DNA of 64,000 nt from the NCBI GenBank assembly GCA_965116555.1, contig OZ220698.1, forward strand, positions 868,001 to 932,000, given 5' to 3'. Of the stretch, positions 8,350-16,855 are shown piece by piece (the first letter of the stretch is position 1; each line of letters opens with the position of its first letter). Below the pieces are notes generated by a model that saw nothing but the letters and a program-made list of their open reading frames with translations, searched no databases and was not told the DNA's origin. This stretch comes from DAOUJH01 sp965116555. Lineage in GTDB: Bacteria; Chloroflexota; Dehalococcoidia; Lucifugimonadales; QGNO01. The position numbers and the translations under genes are program-made.

Positions 8350-9858
8350 CTATGCTTCCTCCGCTAGGTCTTCCACCAGCCTGACCAGCGTCCGCACAGG
8401 AAAGCCGGTGTGCCCCTTTACCGTGTAGCCCGACTCGTTGAGGGTGCGGGCCACCGCCGCGATATCCAGGTGCACCCAGGGTACGTCCCCAGCGAACTCA
8501 CGGATGAAGTAGCCGCCGGCAATGGTGCCCGCCGGCGCTCCGCCAGAGTTCTTGATGTCGGCGATGTCACTCACTATGTCGTTGCGGTATTCTTCCCACA
8601 TTGGCAACTGCCATAAACGCTCGCCCGTAGACTCGCCGGCCTTGATTGTGCTGTCGATCAGGGCCTGGTCGTTGCCCATGATAGCGGCGGCCAGGGAGCC
8701 CAGAGCCACCCTGGCGGCGCCGGTAAGCGTGGCCACGTCCACTATGCGGTTCTGGTTGTGTTGACGGGCGTAGGTCAGAGCGTCGGCCAGCACCATGCGC
8801 CCCTCGGCGTCGGTGCTTATGATTTCAAATGTCTTGCCGGACATGGTGCGCACCACGTCCCCGGGATGGAATGCGGAGCCGCCCGACATATTTTCCGTGG
8901 CCGGCACCAGCCCCAAGACGTTGATCTTGGGCCTAACCTGAGCTATTGCCCTCATTGCTCCTATTACGGAAGCGCCGCCCGCCATGTCGCCCTTCATAGC
9001 GCCCATGCCCTCGGCGGCCTTGATGGAGATGCCGCCGGAGTCGAAAGTGATCCCCTTACCGCAGAGAGCTATGTTGTTCGACTCGTTGTCCGGGTCGCCG
9101 TTGTAGCGCATTATGATGAACCGGGGAGGCCTGTTGCTGCCCGAGGCCACTGCCAGCAGCCCGCCCATGCCCAGCTCCTCTATCTGCTCACGGGCCAGCA
9201 CCTCGAAGTCCAGTCCCACCGCATCGGCCATGGCGCCCGCCCTCTCGGCCAGCTCCGTGGGCGTCAGTACGTTGGCCGGCTCGTTGCCCAGGTCACGGGC
9301 AAAGTTCGTCGCCTCGGCAAGGATGCGCCCCTTATCGATGCCTGCCTGGATCTCAGCGACCTTATCCGCGTCGCGCTCCACGACAACCAGCTCCTCGATT
9401 TTGGAAGGGTCGGTGTCGATCGTCTTGTATTTGTCGAACCTGTGCAGACCCAGGACGGCTCCCTCCGCTACGGCCTGACCGGAGGTCTGCGGGTCCATGC
9501 CGCCTATGCCTGCGCCGTGGGCTATGGTGGCCGCTTTCTTCACGTTGAGGCGGCGCACGAAGCGGCTCGCCGTGCCCATGACCTGGCGCACCACCTCCGC
9601 CGAGAACTTGTCCTGCTTGCCCAGGCCCGCCACGAGGATGCGGTCGGCGGGCATCTTGCCCAGAGTGTGGATCAGGGTCATCTCGTTCTTCTTACCCTTG
9701 ATCTCGCCTTCATCGATCAGCTTGGATATGGCGCCGTCAAGGGCAGCGTCGACCGCGCCGGTGGCTCCTGCGGGGCTGGTTACTCCTTGGAACAGGTTGA
9801 CTATCAGCGCTCCCGTCTCAATGGAAGCTACGTCTCCTGCTACTGCTCTGATCTCCAT
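8350..9858 (-). CDS. pepA: Leucyl aminopeptidase, M17 family
   Basis: A 502-residue protein of the usual M17 length. The C-terminal catalytic half has the metal and active-site motifs CGKGITFDSGGISIK (Lys and Asp ligands) and STDAEGRMVLADAL, corresponding to the family NTDAEGRL signature. The N-terminal half is the variable M17_N domain. The enzyme removes N-terminal residues from peptides in the cytoplasm, using two divalent metals and working as a hexamer in characterised homologues. A good ribosome site, AGGAGG, lies 4 bases before the ATG. The next gene on the strand is the MFS carrier. Confidence 0.93.
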   Translation of the reverse strand: MEIRAVAGDVASIETGALIVNLFQGVTSPAGATGAVDAALDGAISKLIDEGEIKGKKNEMTLIHTLGKMPADRILVAGLGKQDKFSAEVVRQVMGTASRFVRRLNVKKAATIAHGAGIGGMDPQTSGQAVAEGAVLGLHRFDKYKTIDTDPSKIEELVVVERDADKVAEIQAGIDKGRILAEATNFARDLGNEPANVLTPTELAERAGAMADAVGLDFEVLAREQIEELGMGGLLAVASGSNRPPRFIIMRYNGDPDNESNNIALCGKGITFDSGGISIKAAEGMGAMKGDMAGGASVIGAMRAIAQVRPKINVLGLVPATENMSGGSAFHPGDVVRTMSGKTFEIISTDAEGRMVLADALTYARQHNQNRIVDVATLTGAARVALGSLAAAIMGNDQALIDSTIKAGESTGERLWQLPMWEEYRNDIVSDIADIKNSGGAPAGTIAGGYFIREFAGDVPWVHLDIAAVARTLNESGYTVKGHTGFPVRTLVRLVEDLAEEA

Positions 9859-10093
9859 GGTCCCTCCTTGTGTTGTGCGTGCTTACAGGGCAAATGACGG
9901 TGTATCCGGGCCACTTGCCGTTTCTTCTTTATGCAGTCAGCCTACTTCTATCGGAATCGGCTGTCCGTGTCTATAGCTAGGTGGTGCTGGAACCTCGCGG
10001 GGCATTGTATTCGAGATACCTAACAGGGTCTATCCCCGCATGTGCGGAGGCTATAGTTAATGAATCCTGCTCGCTATACTTCTATTTGAGATA

Positions 10094-10124
10094 ACACTAT
10101 TGCAGTGTACACTATATTAGTGTA
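10094..10124 (+). promoter_or_regulatory. vapBC operator/promoter with ACACT inverted repeats
   Basis: Two overlapping inverted repeats precede vapB: ACACT-ATTGC-AGTGT (10094-10108) and TACACTA-TAT-TAGTGTA (10108-10124, perfect 7-bp arms). A TTGAGA box at 10086-10091 with TACACT at 10108-10113 (16-base spacer) could be the promoter, placing the repeats over the -10 region. This fits autoregulation by a VapB-VapC complex; binding is inferred. Confidence 0.6.
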
Positions 10125-10146
10125 GAATGCAGGGTGAGGTGAAGCC

Positions 10147-10371
10147 ATGAGAAATATAACCCTGAGCGCTGATGAGCACCTGATTGAGGCAGGCCGCCGC
10201 CGCGCCGTCGCGGAGCGCACCACCTTGAACGCCCAGTTCCGGCTGTGGCTTTCGGACTACGCCGGGAGCGGCAGGCGGGCCGACGCCGCCATGGAGACCA
10301 TACAGGCATTGGGAAGCGAGATAGCCACCGGTGGACGGAAGTTCACGCGGGACGAAATGAATGAGCGTTGA
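10147..10371 (+). CDS. vapB: VapB-type antitoxin
   Basis: A 74-residue protein beginning MRNITLSADEHLIEAGRRRA, the short strand plus helix pattern of ribbon-helix-helix antitoxins, followed by a C-terminal segment that would wrap the toxin (FTRDEMNER). It overlaps the PIN toxin gene by 11 bases, as usual for translationally coupled toxin-antitoxin pairs. The N-terminal domain is expected to bind the inverted repeats just upstream and repress the pair. Assignment rests on position, size and the partner gene more than on strong motifs. Confidence 0.75.
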   Translation: MRNITLSADEHLIEAGRRRAVAERTTLNAQFRLWLSDYAGSGRRADAAMETIQALGSEIATGGRKFTRDEMNER

Positions 10372-10777
10372 AGAGTTCCTTGACACCAACGTGCTGCTCT
10401 ACATGTTCGATGAGACAGACCCGGACAAGCGCCGGCTAGCGCGGAGCCTTGTGTACCGCAGCTTGGAGAAGGGGAGCGGCTGCATCAGCTATCAGGTTGT
10501 CCAGGAGACAATGAACGTAGTTACCCGGAAGCTCGGGGCGACTCCTGAGGCCGCACGGCGCCTGCTGGACGATGTTCTGGTACCGCTATGGCGAATAAGT
10601 CCAACTGCGAATCTCTACCGACGCGCCCTCAGTCTGCAAAGCCAGTACAGGTTTAGCTTCTACGACTCGCTCATTGCCGCCGCCGCGCTTGAGGCGGGGT
10701 GCGCCCGGCTATACACCGAAGACCTGCAGGATGGCCAGCTTGTACATGGTCTGACCGTCCGCAACCCCTTTGCGTAA
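10361..10777 (+). CDS. vapC: PIN-domain ribonuclease toxin, VapC family
   Basis: A 138-residue PIN-domain protein. The first acidic residue is in FLDTNVLLYMFDE (D8), the central Glu lies in VVQETMNVV, and the C-terminal acidic set is in SFYDSLIAAAALEAGC and LYTEDLQDGQ. These residues coordinate the metal for RNA cleavage in characterised VapC toxins, which cut tRNA or rRNA. The start overlaps vapB. The family is sure; the RNA target is unknown. Confidence 0.87.
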   Translation: MSVEEFLDTNVLLYMFDETDPDKRRLARSLVYRSLEKGSGCISYQVVQETMNVVTRKLGATPEAARRLLDDVLVPLWRISPTANLYRRALSLQSQYRFSFYDSLIAAAALEAGCARLYTEDLQDGQLVHGLTVRNPFA

Positions 10778-10817
10778 CTTGGGTAGACAGAGGCGGGTAG
10801 GGAGCATCCCTGTCACA

Positions 10818-12563
10818 CTACCCTGAGGCCTCAACCCGCACGATGACTACGTCCATTCCGTAGTATTTGTGGTGGCGCACCGACGAAGCGTAGTACCTAA
10901 GCAGCCGGAACGACACCTCTCTATGGTCCACGCTCTCTTCTTCATCGTCCAGGTAGGCAAGGCGGTCTCCCAAGTTCTCCTCGTCCTCCAACACGGAGAC
11001 GAACTCCAACTCCACCGCTCCACCATGCGGACGCGCCACTATGAGCAGGCGCGGAGTCTTGCCGGTAGCCTCATCCTCCTTATATTCGTTGCCTGGCTGA
11101 AGCAGGCTCGACAGCGTTTCCTCTCCTGCTGAACGCAGACGCTGCGTCGATGCCTCGTTCCATCCCATCTGCTCCGCAATGTTCCGCATGAACTTGTCGA
11201 TTTGGGGCAGGTCGGCAAGATCCAGTCTAACGTTCAACCGCTTCGGACGCGCGCTGGCGAGATTCAGGAAGACGGTGAGGGCAATTGCAGTCGCCGCGCC
11301 CACGGTTATGCCATTGCCAAGCAGCGCTCCCCAGGGGTGTCCCAGTAGAGACTCGATGATGTTCTGCTGCAACAGCCCCGCGCCAACCGCAAACGACAGA
11401 CCCACCACAAGAGATTTCTCAAGGTTGAGCCCATCCCGGATGATGGTCTGCAGTCCCTCGACGAAGAATATGCCCAAAGCAAGCAGCAGGAATGCGCCCA
11501 TTACAGGGCTAGGTATGGTCAACAGCGCACCCGTCAGCTTTGGCAGCAGCGCCATACCCACCAGCATGACCGCTATGGCATAACCCACATACCGGGATGC
11601 AACCCCGGTCATGTTCACGGTTGAGGCCGTAAATGACGAGTAGGAAGATGCGGGAGGCGTTCCGGCAAGCCCCGACAGGAAAATACCAACGCCGTTGGCG
11701 TAAATCGACCCTTGCAGCAGCCGGAAGTCGGTCGATCTTGGCCGCCGCCGCGCCGTCCGCTGAATCACCACGTTGTCGCCGATGCCCTTGATTGCCTGCA
11801 CCAAGGTCACAATGAGGAACATTGGCAGCAGCGCCCAGAACCCGGCACTCGGCCTCAGCTCCAACCCTTCAAACCCGATTTGTGGGATGCCAGCCCACGG
11901 CGCAGAGTGCAACCTCTCCAGGTCATACACTCCCAGCAGCGCCGCCACGACGCAGCCGGAGAGGAATCCAATTAGCATCGACCACGGACGCAGCCGCCGG
12001 GGAGCACGCAGCACAAGCGCAGTGGATACAGCCAGAGTCACCACAGCCACCAACGGCCCCGCGAAAGACGGCGAGCCCACAGGCACTTCGTCGAACCGGT
12101 CCAGACAAAACGGCAATATAGATACCGCTATGAGCATCAGTACCGTGCCGGACACGACCGGAGTTATGACGCGCCGCAACTGTGGAAGCCACGTAGCCAC
12201 CGCAAAGAAGAAGAGCGCGGAAACCATCATCAGGCTTACCAGCATCGCCGGTCCGCCTTCGGCCAGAGCAAGCACAGCCAGTGCTATGTAGTTTGGCGTA
12301 ACCCCCGTGACCACCATGTGCCCTGAGCCCAGCCTGCCTATGCGAGAGGCCTGCAGCGCGGTGACTATCGCCATAATCATCAGAGCCGCGAACATTGCCC
12401 AGGCCAGGTACTCCTCGTCCTGGTTCGCTGCAAGAGCCGTAACCACTACTACAGAAATTGCCGGCGGCAGGACCAGCATGATGCCCTGAATACCGACGAC
12501 AAAAGACTCCAGTATGGAACATCTCTCCTCCGGCTCGTGGCGGATGCGGTCGTTGCTATGCAT
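10818..12563 (-). CDS. NCS2 nucleobase permease fused to an ATPase-like C-terminal domain
   Basis: Residues 1 to about 430 form a 12-14 span xanthine/uracil permease (NCS2) with GSGHMVVTGVTPNYIA, a VQAIKGIGDN segment in the substrate-binding region and GTPPASSYSSFTAS. The last 140 residues are soluble. They begin LNVRLDLADLPQIDKFMRNIAEQMGW and continue RLRSAGEETLSSLL, resembling the start of RsbW/HATPase_c_2 domains (helix, then the ExxxN helix) although the Asn of the N-box is not evident. The fold assignment of the tail is inference. The gene overlaps tsaE by 8 bases and is last in a thiL-tsaE-permease operon. Purine or pyrimidine uptake is likely. Confidence 0.82.
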   Translation of the reverse strand: MHSNDRIRHEPEERCSILESFVVGIQGIMLVLPPAISVVVVTALAANQDEEYLAWAMFAALMIMAIVTALQASRIGRLGSGHMVVTGVTPNYIALAVLALAEGGPAMLVSLMMVSALFFFAVATWLPQLRRVITPVVSGTVLMLIAVSILPFCLDRFDEVPVGSPSFAGPLVAVVTLAVSTALVLRAPRRLRPWSMLIGFLSGCVVAALLGVYDLERLHSAPWAGIPQIGFEGLELRPSAGFWALLPMFLIVTLVQAIKGIGDNVVIQRTARRRPRSTDFRLLQGSIYANGVGIFLSGLAGTPPASSYSSFTASTVNMTGVASRYVGYAIAVMLVGMALLPKLTGALLTIPSPVMGAFLLLALGIFFVEGLQTIIRDGLNLEKSLVVGLSFAVGAGLLQQNIIESLLGHPWGALLGNGITVGAATAIALTVFLNLASARPKRLNVRLDLADLPQIDKFMRNIAEQMGWNEASTQRLRSAGEETLSSLLQPGNEYKEDEATGKTPRLLIVARPHGGAVELEFVSVLEDEENLGDRLAYLDDEEESVDHREVSFRLLRYYASSVRHHKYYGMDVVIVRVEASG

Positions 12564-13029
12564 CGCTATGGGAAGCCTGCTTTGTCATAGCCGCCAGTAG
12601 GTCGACGTATCGCTGGCCGTGGGCAGTTAACCTGATGCGACGCGACGTTTCGCCAATGCGTTCCAGGTGAACGGACAGGTGCTGCACCGGGAAATATGCA
12701 GGCGCTTTGTCCGCCCATTCGACCACGGTCAAGCCTTCTCCTTCTATATAGTCATCCAGTCCAAGATCCTCCACTTCTTTGAGCGCATCAAGCCTGTAGA
12801 GGTCTACGTGGTACAGAGTAAGGCGTCCGTAGTGCTCGTTGGCCAGAATGAATGTTGGGCTGCGAACGGGGCCGTGGATACCCAGTCCAATGGCAATACC
12901 CTGGGTTAGACAGGTCTTCCCAGCGCCGAGATTGCCCTGCAGGAGTATGACGTCGCCTCTGACAGCGGCGCGACCCAGCGCCGTTCCCAATTCCTGCGTC
13001 TCCTGCGGGGAATGCGTGTCTACTATCAT
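12556..13029 (-). CDS. tsaE: tRNA t6A biosynthesis ATPase TsaE
   Basis: A 157-residue P-loop protein with Walker A GNLGAGKTCL, the switch-like SPTFILANEHYG and YHVDLYRL motifs, and VVEWADK near residue 115. It works with TsaB, TsaC and TsaD in making N6-threonylcarbamoyladenosine at position 37 of ANN-decoding tRNAs. The gene overlaps thiL by 4 bases (ATGA) and the permease by 8, indicating translational coupling. The C-terminus is slightly longer than in minimal homologues. Confidence 0.93.
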   Translation of the reverse strand: MIVDTHSPQETQELGTALGRAAVRGDVILLQGNLGAGKTCLTQGIAIGLGIHGPVRSPTFILANEHYGRLTLYHVDLYRLDALKEVEDLGLDDYIEGEGLTVVEWADKAPAYFPVQHLSVHLERIGETSRRIRLTAHGQRYVDLLAAMTKQASHSDA

Positions 13030-14033
13030 CTATGCAAGTGATCCCAACCGGGCCCTACGTCCACTATGGGACTTCCATTTTCATCATAGACGGTGACCTC
13101 TCCCGCTTTTTCACCGGTGACTTCACCAATAATGGAAACGGAGGGCAGACGTTTCTTTACGCGCTGAACCACATCGCTGGAAGCGGTGAAGAGCAGCTCG
13201 TACTCTTCACCTCCGGCAAGGGCCAGTTGAAGAGCATCTCCGGGAAAGCTCTGGTCAAGGGCGGGGTGAATAAGGATCTGCTTGGAAAAGATGCTAGCGG
13301 CCGTACCGCTGGCAAGCATCATCTTCTTAAGGTCGTCCACCAGACCGTCGCTGACATCCATTGCGGCACGCACTCCCTCATCCAGAAGAACGCGGCCTTC
13401 CTCCAGCCGGGGTAGGGGATGACGGTGTGCTTGGACAAGCTCCCGTGCGGCATCCGAATCCACCACAGAATGGCGCATCATCAGCTCCAGCCCGCCGCGC
13501 GACAACCCCAAAGAGCCGGTAACCCCTATAACATCGCCTGGTACAGCCGCGGAACGCAGCATGGGTTGTCCGCATATCCGGCCGTTCAGGGCAATGGTAA
13601 TGAAGAAGAACGGTGAGGAAACAACGTCCCCGCCGGCAATGACGGCACCGTAGGCCTTGCAGGCCTGGACAACGCCCTGAAACGCAGCGTCAACATCCTC
13701 AACCGAAACGTTGTCCGGCAGGCCAAGGGTAACCAGAGCATAGGTTGGAGTGCCTCCCATGGCAGCGATATCGCTGAGGTTAGAGGCCATAGCCTTCCAT
13801 CCCACGTCCTGCCAGGGAGTCGTGCTCCTGGTGAAGTGAACCTCTTCCACCATGGTATCCGTGGTGGAAAGCTCGATCAGGCCTGCGGTATCAATGCGCC
13901 AAGCAGCGGCGTCATCGCCAATGCCGGTGACGAGGGCGAAGGCTTGGTCGCGGGAAGAAGCGACTCCCTCCTGCTTGGCCATTGCTTCCAGCCGGCCGAT
14001 AAGCCCGAATTCTCCAATCTTGCGCAAGTCCAT
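13026..14033 (-). CDS. thiL: Thiamine-monophosphate kinase
   Basis: A 335-residue member of the PurM-like kinase family. Seen are the N-terminal KIGEFGLIGRL, the metal-binding GIGDDAAAW, STDTMVEEVHF, GGDVVSSPFFFITIALNG, and MDVSDGLVDDL. ThiL phosphorylates thiamine monophosphate to thiamine pyrophosphate with ATP. It is the first gene of an overlapping operon with tsaE and the NCS2 permease. The ATG is preceded by a divergent intergenic region of about 115 bases before the tautomerase. Confidence 0.92.
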   Translation of the reverse strand: MDLRKIGEFGLIGRLEAMAKQEGVASSRDQAFALVTGIGDDAAAWRIDTAGLIELSTTDTMVEEVHFTRSTTPWQDVGWKAMASNLSDIAAMGGTPTYALVTLGLPDNVSVEDVDAAFQGVVQACKAYGAVIAGGDVVSSPFFFITIALNGRICGQPMLRSAAVPGDVIGVTGSLGLSRGGLELMMRHSVVDSDAARELVQAHRHPLPRLEEGRVLLDEGVRAAMDVSDGLVDDLKKMMLASGTAASIFSKQILIHPALDQSFPGDALQLALAGGEEYELLFTASSDVVQRVKKRLPSVSIIGEVTGEKAGEVTVYDENGSPIVDVGPGWDHLHR

Positions 14034-14148
14034 GGACTGATTATAGCAATGGTGGGAATTCTAGCGCGTCTCAAGGTTAAAGGTGTTGAAAGTGCTAAAG
14101 CGTACTGGCAGAATGACTTCATATTAGAATACGTGGAGGGAAGCCAGA

Positions 14149-14334
14149 ATGCCAATTATCAAGATGGAACTGTGGCCCGGCAGGACAAAGGAGCAAAAAG
14201 CAAAGCTGGCCAAAGCGTTCACCGAGTCGGTGGAGGAGGTGCTTGGTACGCCGCCGGACCGGACCATAGTCCTCTTTGAAGAGGTATCGAAGGATGACTG
14301 GGCGCAGGCGGGAAAGCTGGCCTCAGAGTCTTGA
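14149..14334 (+). CDS. 4-oxalocrotonate tautomerase-like small protein
   Basis: A 61-residue protein beginning MPIIKMELWPGRTKEQKAKLAKAFTE. Pro1, exposed after Met removal, is the catalytic base of the tautomerase superfamily, and the length is typical of the hexameric 4-OT type. A ribosome site GGAGGGA lies a few bases upstream of the ATG. Substrate unknown. It stands alone between thiL (divergent) and the tRNA genes. Confidence 0.85.
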   Translation: MPIIKMELWPGRTKEQKAKLAKAFTESVEEVLGTPPDRTIVLFEEVSKDDWAQAGKLASES

Positions 14335-14417
14335 AGGCGGGCATAAGGGTATGCCGACGGCGCAAGCATACGTGAGAGCTGCAACAACTATTTCCCTTGC
14401 GCATTGCAGCGCCTATA

Positions 14418-14446
14418 TTGACAGTGTTGAGATGTAATGGTACAGT
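14418..14446 (+). promoter_or_regulatory. Promoter for tRNA-Lys
   Basis: TTGACA (14418-14423), 17-base spacer, TACAGT (14441-14446). The expected transcript start is about 14453, some 23 bases before the tRNA-Lys. Confidence 0.6.
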
Positions 14447-14475
14447 CCGTGCACTCACGGGTGCAGGCCTAGTGG

Positions 14476-14548
<73 letters not shown>

Positions 14549-14586
14549 CAGTCTAGCCAATCTGATGACTGTATTAAGCAGAGAAT

Positions 14587-14668
14587 GGGGAAGTGTCGGA
14601 ATTGGCAGACGAGCATGACTTAGGATCATGTGCCGAAAGGCGTAGGAGTTCGAGTCTCCTCTTCCCCA
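14587..14668 (+). tRNA. tRNA-Leu (UAG)
   Basis: An 82-nt class II tRNA: acceptor GGGGAAG/CTTCCCC, anticodon stem CATGA/TCATG around CTTAGGA (anticodon TAG), a long variable arm TGCCGAAAGGCGT, and T arm AGGAG-TTCGAGT-CTCCT. No CCA is encoded. It lies 38 bases after tRNA-Lys and probably shares its transcript. Confidence 0.95.
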
Positions 14669-14725
14669 CTTGGTTCGAAGTTCTAGGCTGGCTGCAACTA
14701 TATTAACCGTGAGTAAGGAGGAGTC

Positions 14726-15730
14726 GTGGCACCACTCCTTGAAGTAAAAAACCTGGTAACTCAATTCTTTACCATGGAGGGGGTCGTCAAGGCAGTTGAC
14801 GACATCTCTTACGACCTGGAACCCGGCGAAACGCTGGGACTGGTTGGAGAGAGCGGCTGCGGGAAAAGCGTCAGTGCGCTGTCCGTAATGCGCCTGATCC
14901 CGTGGCCACCCGGCAGGGTGATGAGCGGCGAAGTCATCTTTGAAGGTGAAGACCTGCTCAAGATTGACAACGACGAGATGCGGTCCATACGCGGCAAAGA
15001 GATAGCAATGGTCTTCCAGGAGCCCATGACGTCTCTGAACCCCGTCCTGACAATAGGCCGGCAGCTGACAGAGACGATGGAGTTGCATCTGAACCTTGAC
15101 AAGCAAGGAGCGCAACAGAGGGCGGTAGACCTCCTGCAAATGGTTGGCATTCCCGACCCGGACCGGCGCTTGGCCCAGTACCCTCACCAGTTCAGCGGCG
15201 GCATGCGTCAGAGGGTGATGATTGCCATGGCGCTGAGCTGCAATCCCAGGCTTCTGATTGCAGACGAGCCCACGACTGCGCTGGACGTGACCATCCAAGC
15301 CCAGATTCTGGAGTTAATGAAGAGCCTTTGCCGTGAGTTTGGCACGGCGCTGATAGTGATCACCCACAACTTGGGGGTGGTTGCCCGTTATGCAGACCGC
15401 GTAAACGTTATGTACGCAGGCAAGATCATAGAAAAAGGCACTTCCGAGGAGATCTACCATCAGCCAAAACACCCGTATACACTTGGCTTGCTTCAGTCAG
15501 TGCCCAGACTAGACGAGCCACGCAGGGTGAAGCTGGAGCCAATAGAGGGCCAGCCACCCGACCTCATCAATCTGCCCCCTGGATGCAGCTTCCGCGCCAG
15601 GTGCCGCTATGCGGTAGATAAATGTGAAGTTGATGTCCCTCCGTTGGAAGTTTACGACTCCAACGGTCATGTTGCTGCCTGCTGGGAAGCGCACAACATA
15701 GAAAGGCACGTGGCTGAAGCCAGGGTCTAG
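14726..15730 (+). CDS. oppD: Oligopeptide/dipeptide ABC transporter ATP-binding protein, OppD/DppD type
   Basis: A 334-residue ATPase with Walker A GESGCGKSVSALS, Q-loop FQEPMTSLNP, signature FSGGMRQRVMIA, Walker B LLIADEPTTALDV and H-loop ITHNLG. The C-terminal oligo_HPY extension carries conserved Cys residues (PPGCSFRARC ... DKCEVD) found in OppD/DppD/OppF. The start is GTG at 14726 behind AAGGAGGAG. It is paired with oppF 9 bases downstream. No permease or binding protein is adjacent; a matching set of those lies at 53279-56836 without ATPases. Confidence 0.9.
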   Translation: MAPLLEVKNLVTQFFTMEGVVKAVDDISYDLEPGETLGLVGESGCGKSVSALSVMRLIPWPPGRVMSGEVIFEGEDLLKIDNDEMRSIRGKEIAMVFQEPMTSLNPVLTIGRQLTETMELHLNLDKQGAQQRAVDLLQMVGIPDPDRRLAQYPHQFSGGMRQRVMIAMALSCNPRLLIADEPTTALDVTIQAQILELMKSLCREFGTALIVITHNLGVVARYADRVNVMYAGKIIEKGTSEEIYHQPKHPYTLGLLQSVPRLDEPRRVKLEPIEGQPPDLINLPPGCSFRARCRYAVDKCEVDVPPLEVYDSNGHVAACWEAHNIERHVAEARV

Positions 15731-15739
15731 GAGGGGAAT

Positions 15740-16759
15740 ATGGTAGAGCAAAAAGAGCAAACGCAAACGCAGACCACATCACAAGACGACGTACTCGTTT
15801 CAGTACAAGATCTGCAGATGTACTTCCCCGTGCGATCCGGGATCGTCTTCCAGAGAAAGATAGCGGATATCAAAGCCGTGGACGGCGTGTCCTTTGAGAT
15901 AAGAAGAGGTGAGACGCTGGGCCTGGTGGGTGAGAGCGGCTGCGGCAAGACAACCACGGGACGTTGTATTTTGCAGTTGTACAAGCCGACAGCCGGCCAG
16001 GTGCTGTTTGAAGGAAATGACCTCACCACGCTAAAGGGCGGCCAGTTGCGAAGGTTCCGCCGGCGGATGCAGATGATATTCCAGGACCCGTACAGCTCAC
16101 TGGACCCGCGCCAGAATGCGGGGAGCATCATCGGCGAGCCGCTGATTGTCCACAAAATGACAAACAGCAGAAACGAATACAGGGAACAAGTGTCGGAACT
16201 CCTATCGGTGGTCGGTCTGAACCCCAGTATGGCCAACCGGTTCCCTCACGAGTTCAGCGGAGGCCAGCGCCAGCGAATCGGCGTGGCCAGGGCACTGGCG
16301 GTACGTCCCAGCCTGATAGTATGCGACGAGCCGGTATCAGCATTGGACGTATCCATTCAAGCCCAGGTGATCAACCTCCTGGAGGACCTGCAGGAGCAGT
16401 TCAACCTCACGTACCTATTCATAGCCCACGACCTTTCAGTGGTGCGTCACATCAGCGACCGTATAGCGGTGATGTACCTGGGCAAGATCATGGAACTGGC
16501 GGATAGGACGGAGCTCTACGAGAATCCGCTCCATCCGTACACCAAGGCATTGCTTTCGGCAGTGCCCATACCTGACCCGGTGATTGAATCTCAGCGCGAG
16601 CGCATCATTCTGACCGGTGACGTACCAAGCCCGCTGAGGCCGCCGCCGGGATGTGTATTCCATACCCGCTGTCCCATAGCCATAGACGAGTGCTCCCAGG
16701 TGGTGCCGGAGCTAAGGAACGTGGGCAACGAGCACTGGGTATCCTGCATCAGGGTGTAG
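15740..16759 (+). CDS. oppF: Oligopeptide/dipeptide ABC transporter ATP-binding protein, OppF/DppF type
   Basis: A 339-residue partner of OppD. It has Walker A GESGCGKTTTGRC, signature FSGGQRQRIGVARAL, Walker B IVCDEPVSALDVS, the H-loop IAHDLSVV, and a C-terminal oligo_HPY domain with PPGCVFHTRCPIAIDEC. OppF follows oppD with a 9-base gap and a GGAGGGG ribosome site. The pair would energise uptake of peptides or similar solutes through separate membrane subunits. A strong terminator follows the stop. Confidence 0.9.
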   Translation: MVEQKEQTQTQTTSQDDVLVSVQDLQMYFPVRSGIVFQRKIADIKAVDGVSFEIRRGETLGLVGESGCGKTTTGRCILQLYKPTAGQVLFEGNDLTTLKGGQLRRFRRRMQMIFQDPYSSLDPRQNAGSIIGEPLIVHKMTNSRNEYREQVSELLSVVGLNPSMANRFPHEFSGGQRQRIGVARALAVRPSLIVCDEPVSALDVSIQAQVINLLEDLQEQFNLTYLFIAHDLSVVRHISDRIAVMYLGKIMELADRTELYENPLHPYTKALLSAVPIPDPVIESQRERIILTGDVPSPLRPPPGCVFHTRCPIAIDECSQVVPELRNVGNEHWVSCIRV

Positions 16760-16780
16760 ACCCCCAAACCGCTAAGGATG

Positions 16781-16815
16781 AGAGGCCCTCAGGTTTATCT
16801 GAGGGCCTCTCTTTT
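16781..16815 (+). terminator. Rho-independent terminator after oppF
   Basis: A perfect 12-bp stem, AGAGGCCCTCAG with CTGAGGGCCTCT around GTTTAT, followed by a short T run (CTTTT). It ends the oppDF transcript ahead of lepA. Confidence 0.9.
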
Positions 16816-16855
16816 GCTTGTGGCGCAAGATGCCGCATGCTAGCATGAATTCAAC

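Noticed and set aside
8758..9897. Long open frame (379 codons) on the plus strand
   Set aside because: It lies opposite pepA, whose motifs are unmistakable; the antisense frame has a His/Gly/Ala-rich composition typical of a shadow.
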